Below are positions 36,926 to 40,118 of a stretch of 40,118 nucleotides of DNA, piece by piece. The position numbers were made by a program, and so were the translations under genes. The notes under the pieces are model-generated. The model was not told the origin of the DNA and did not search any database. It was given only the letters and a program-made list of their open reading frames with translations. The first letter of the stretch is position 1. Each line of letters begins with the position of its first letter. This DNA is from Acidobacteriota bacterium (lineage in GTDB: Bacteria; Acidobacteriota; Vicinamibacteria; Vicinamibacterales; SCN-69-37): NCBI GenBank assembly GCA_004297655.1, contig SCUN01000192.1:1-40118 (forward strand), given 5' to 3'.

Positions 36926-38682
36926 TTCACTTCTTTGATCGGAATCACATCCGCCCGCGGCATCGGACCGAAATCCTCGCCGAACTTGATGGGCGGCAGG
37001 TCCTGGAACATGAAGTCCCACTTCCAGCGCTCGGATGGATTCGAGGCCTGCAGCCAGCTCTTCGCCGACACCGGTCGCGAGAACGTCATCGTTGCCAGCG
37101 CCGCGTAACCGGGCGTGGACGCGAGGGCGTCGGCGATCGCCTGACGCACGGCGGCCGACGATGTGAAGGCGACGTTGCCGCCGAACACGACCGACAACTT
37201 CGCGAGGATCTGCCAGTCTTCGACCGCATCGCCCGGAGGCGTGATGGCGCGGGCGGCGCCCTGCACGTGCCCCGTCATGTTGGTGTAGGCCGCGTCCTTT
37301 TCAATGAACGCGCAGCCCGGAAGCAGAATGTCCGCGGCGGCCGAGAGCGGCGAGTGGAGCACGCCCTGCACGATCAGCGTCTGGATCTTTCCCGACTTGC
37401 GGGCGGCAATCACCCAATCGACGTCGCCGAGCGTGCCGTCCGGGCCGGGGTCGAGCACGTAGAGCAGTTTCACGAGGCCGGCATCGACCGCGCCTTTGAG
37501 CGACGACACGTTGGCCGGGCCTTCGGTCGCCGTGGTGAAGCCCAGGTCCTTCGCGCCGCGCAGGTTCGGCGCGTCCACGGCCGGAATGCGAAACTTCGTC
37601 GCCATCGGCTGCGGCTTCTCGCGATGCCGCCAGCTGAACGTCACGCCGCCGGTGTTGCCGGCAAACTGCTTGAGCACGAACAGCTCTTCGAGCGATGCAT
37701 GGCCCGACACGAGGAACTGCGCGTGCTTCGCGCCGCCCACGGCGCCGACGGCGTCATTGACCGCCACGAGCGCGTTCTCCCACGTCGTCACTTCCGCATT
37801 CATGTGCGGCTGATTCACGCGGCGGTCGCTCTCGATCCAGTGATAGTCGAAGCGGCCGATGTCGCACATCCAGTAGCTGTTGATCTCTTCGTTCAGCCGC
37901 GGCGTCGTGCGGATGAGCTGCGAGCCCTTCGCCCATTCCGGCTTCGCCTTGATCCAGGCGGTCGTGTTGCAGCCCTTCTCGCAGAGCGTGCAGATCGTGT
38001 CCACCGCCTGGGGGTTGTCCCACGGCCGCGACTTGAACCGGTAGTCGCGCGTGGTGAGCGCGCCCACCGGGCACACGTCCATCAGGTTTCCGGAGAGGAG
38101 GGAGACGACGCCTTTTTCTTCGAAGGTGGAGATTTCGCTGTGAACGCCGCGATGCGTGATGCCGATCTGCGCGTCGCCGTCCACCTCCTTCATGAACCGG
38201 ACGCACCGCGTGCAGAGAATGCAGCGGTTGCGATTGAGCATCAGCGTCGGCCCGAAGTCGATGTCGGCCTTCACGCCCTCGCCGTCGAACGTTCGCCGCT
38301 CGAATTCCATGCGGCTGCGCTCGGGGCCGTAGCTGTACGAAAAATCCTGCAACGGGCATTCGCCGCCCTTGTCGCAGACCGGGCAATCGAGCGGGTGGTT
38401 GACGAGCAGAAACTCGAACACGCTGGCCCGCGCCGCTTCGACGTCGGGCGAATTGGTCGTGACGACCATGCCTTCGCCGCACGGCGTCGAGCACGACGTC
38501 TGGAGCTTCGGCATCTTCTCGATCTTCACGATGCAGACGCGGCAAGAGCCGTCGACGCCGAGACCCGGGTGATAGCAGTAGTAAGGAACGTGGCCGCCGG
38601 ACTGAATGACTGCCTCGAGCACCGACTTGCCCTTTTCAACCGTGACGGGCTTGCCGTCAATCGTCAGCGTGACCGTTTCCAT
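36922..38682 (-). CDS. nuoG: NADH-quinone oxidoreductase subunit NuoG-like (2Fe-2S/4Fe-4S, molybdopterin-fold)
   Basis: HVPYYCYHPGLGVDGSCRVCIVKI, CPVCDKGGECPLQD, RCILCTRCVRFMKEV, DTICTLCEKGCNT. Confidence 0.92.
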   Translation of the reverse strand: METVTLTIDGKPVTVEKGKSVLEAVIQSGGHVPYYCYHPGLGVDGSCRVCIVKIEKMPKLQTSCSTPCGEGMVVTTNSPDVEAARASVFEFLLVNHPLDCPVCDKGGECPLQDFSYSYGPERSRMEFERRTFDGEGVKADIDFGPTLMLNRNRCILCTRCVRFMKEVDGDAQIGITHRGVHSEISTFEEKGVVSLLSGNLMDVCPVGALTTRDYRFKSRPWDNPQAVDTICTLCEKGCNTTAWIKAKPEWAKGSQLIRTTPRLNEEINSYWMCDIGRFDYHWIESDRRVNQPHMNAEVTTWENALVAVNDAVGAVGGAKHAQFLVSGHASLEELFVLKQFAGNTGGVTFSWRHREKPQPMATKFRIPAVDAPNLRGAKDLGFTTATEGPANVSSLKGAVDAGLVKLLYVLDPGPDGTLGDVDWVIAARKSGKIQTLIVQGVLHSPLSAAADILLPGCAFIEKDAAYTNMTGHVQGAARAITPPGDAVEDWQILAKLSVVFGGNVAFTSSAAVRQAIADALASTPGYAALATMTFSRPVSAKSWLQASNPSERWKWDFMFQDLPPIKFGEDFGPMPRADVIPIKEVK

Positions 38683-38698
38683 AACCCTTGAATGATAT

Positions 38699-40118
38699 CT
38701 ACAAAACCGGCTGCAGCCGAATGCCGTCCTTCCGGACGCGCCCGTGGAGCGGGATGCGCGCCTCAGTGAGGGCGCCGGTGACCTTGACCGTCACGTATTC
38801 GGTGGGCTGGTCCTCGTAGGCAATGGCAATAGTCGCGGGCACGTCGAAGATGGTCCCCGTCTGTTCGATCCGCACCTGCGCGGCCTGGCCGCCCGTCTCC
38901 ACAACGGCCGTGAGCTTCAGGACCGGCGCGCCCGAGTCGAGCACCCACCGGTCGAAGAAGCGCGTGAGCGGCACCTTCGCTTCGGCCTCGAATGCGGCCC
39001 TGAGGTCGTCGGTGCCGGCCTTCGCGTTCCGGTTCTCGCGATAAAAGCGCCGGAGCCCGGCCGCGAACGCTTCGTCACCGATGAACTGCCGCAACATGTC
39101 GAGCACGACGACCGACTTGTTGTACACGATCGCGCGGTAGTTCGTGCCGTCGCCGACGACGTGGCCGAGGCGGTAGCCGAGCGAGATCGGGCCGCTGTCG
39201 TCGAAGCGTCGCACCGACTGGCGCATGCGCTCGAGGATGCTGCGTTGGATGTTGGTGCCGCGATCCTTGGCGGCGTAGAGGTACGCGAAATACTGCGCGA
39301 GTCCCTCGCTGAGCCACTGCTCGTGATAGTTCTTGGCGCCGACCGATTGGCCCCACCACTGATGGGCGATTTCGTGCGCCATGAAGAAGTCCGGGAACTG
39401 ATCGTCGAACGCAATGGGGTCGTTGCGCCAGGTGAAGATCGACGCCGGCGTCGGCTGGTTGATCGCGGCGAAGTACGCGGGGCTGTGGCCGCCGGGCAGA
39501 TCCGATTCGAGCGCGAGCAGCGTGAAACTCGGATACGGCACGCCGCCGGCGACCGACGCGTAGAACTTCATGATCTCCGCCGCGCGCTGCGTGAGCGTTC
39601 TCGTCGCGCCCACCTGCCGCGGGTTCGCCCGCGCGTCAATCGTCAGCGTCCCGCCATCCGGCGTCGTGATGGTAGTGCGCGGCAACGGCGCCATCTTTGA
39701 CACGACGACGGACAAGTAGCGGGCGGGCACGTCGGCGAGAAATGTCGCCAGCCGGTCGGCGCCCGCCACCGATTCGCCCATGAAGGTGCCCGTCGCCACG
39801 GCCTGGTAGTCCTGCGGCACGGTGACGACGAGCCGCGCCGTGGCGTAGTCGGTCACCAGCGCCTGCGGATACCAGTACGAATTCACGCTGTAGGCGTAGT
39901 TCGGCTCCGCCTGGATGCTGTTCTCCGGCGTGTTGGTGGACGTCTGATCTCCGGCGTCCGCGCCGACCGTTGTCATTTCGCGCGACAGCGACTGCGGCGG
40001 CAATCGCCCGGAGTACGCGATCGTCAGCGTGATCACCGTCCCCGCCGGCTGCGGCTCCGGCAGGCTGATCAGCACGCTGTCCTGGCCGACGATGCGGAGC
40101 TGGAGGAGCCGGCCGAAG
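38699..40118 (-). CDS. M1-family aminopeptidase-like metallopeptidase (N-terminal part beyond window)
   Basis: HEIAHQWWGQSVGAKNYHEQWLSEGLAQYFA (HExxH-x18-E); frame open to window edge. Confidence 0.9.
   Translation of the reverse strand, partial: FGRLLQLRIVGQDSVLISLPEPQPAGTVITLTIAYSGRLPPQSLSREMTTVGADAGDQTSTNTPENSIQAEPNYAYSVNSYWYPQALVTDYATARLVVTVPQDYQAVATGTFMGESVAGADRLATFLADVPARYLSVVVSKMAPLPRTTITTPDGGTLTIDARANPRQVGATRTLTQRAAEIMKFYASVAGGVPYPSFTLLALESDLPGGHSPAYFAAINQPTPASIFTWRNDPIAFDDQFPDFFMAHEIAHQWWGQSVGAKNYHEQWLSEGLAQYFAYLYAAKDRGTNIQRSILERMRQSVRRFDDSGPISLGYRLGHVVGDGTNYRAIVYNKSVVVLDMLRQFIGDEAFAAGLRRFYRENRNAKAGTDDLRAAFEAEAKVPLTRFFDRWVLDSGAPVLKLTAVVETGGQAAQVRIEQTGTIFDVPATIAIAYEDQPTEYVTVKVTGALTEARIPLHGRVRKDGIRLQPVL

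Noticed and set aside
36481-38691. 736-aa plus-strand ORF antisense to nuoG and dsbD
   Set aside because: Shadow ORF with His/Arg/Ala-rich composition; NuoG cysteine motifs on the minus strand are definitive.

Overview
High-GC, gene-dense chromosomal window with Acidobacteria-like gene content (taxonomy is inference). The left part is the classic origin-proximal block yidC(partial)-jag-mnmE-mnmG-rsmG-parA-parB, with a perfect parS palindrome in the last codons of rsmG. It runs directly into an F1Fo ATP synthase operon (two b-type subunits, then delta, alpha, gamma, beta, epsilon; no a or c subunit here). Next come a PP2C phosphatase, a Wzm/Wzt-type ABC exporter, an RfaE/HldE-type adenylyltransferase, mfd, a SurA/PpiC isomerase, a NusG paralog and dusB. 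The right part is more accessory: a lysine/arginine-rich protein with about 20 RKPFG-like repeats, a sigma-54 response regulator, an HTH gene overlapping a 63-aa stand-alone DHp-like (H-box) protein, a FliA-type sigma factor behind a sigma-54-like promoter, a hybrid histidine kinase, a PCYCGC-type lipoprotein, an SDR, an OB/HD nuclease, an EamA transporter, a small HExxH membrane protein, fabZ, a GAF-GAF-SpoIIE phosphatase, an orphan membrane GAF receptor, a DsbD-like protein, nuoG and an M1 peptidase (partial). Two signals stand out. (1) Palindromic elements occur between genes and also in frame inside mnmE, wzt and dsbD: a GTAG-headed REP-like family, a 33-nt GGGGTC palindrome and a terminator-like A/T hairpin. 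One GTAG head supplies the nuoG stop codon. Short 7-8 bp tandem repeat tracts likewise occur both between genes and inside genes. (2) A regulatory cluster around the mini-DHp protein and sigma-54 regulator may be an undescribed signalling module. No rRNA, tRNA, CRISPR array or transposase was found.
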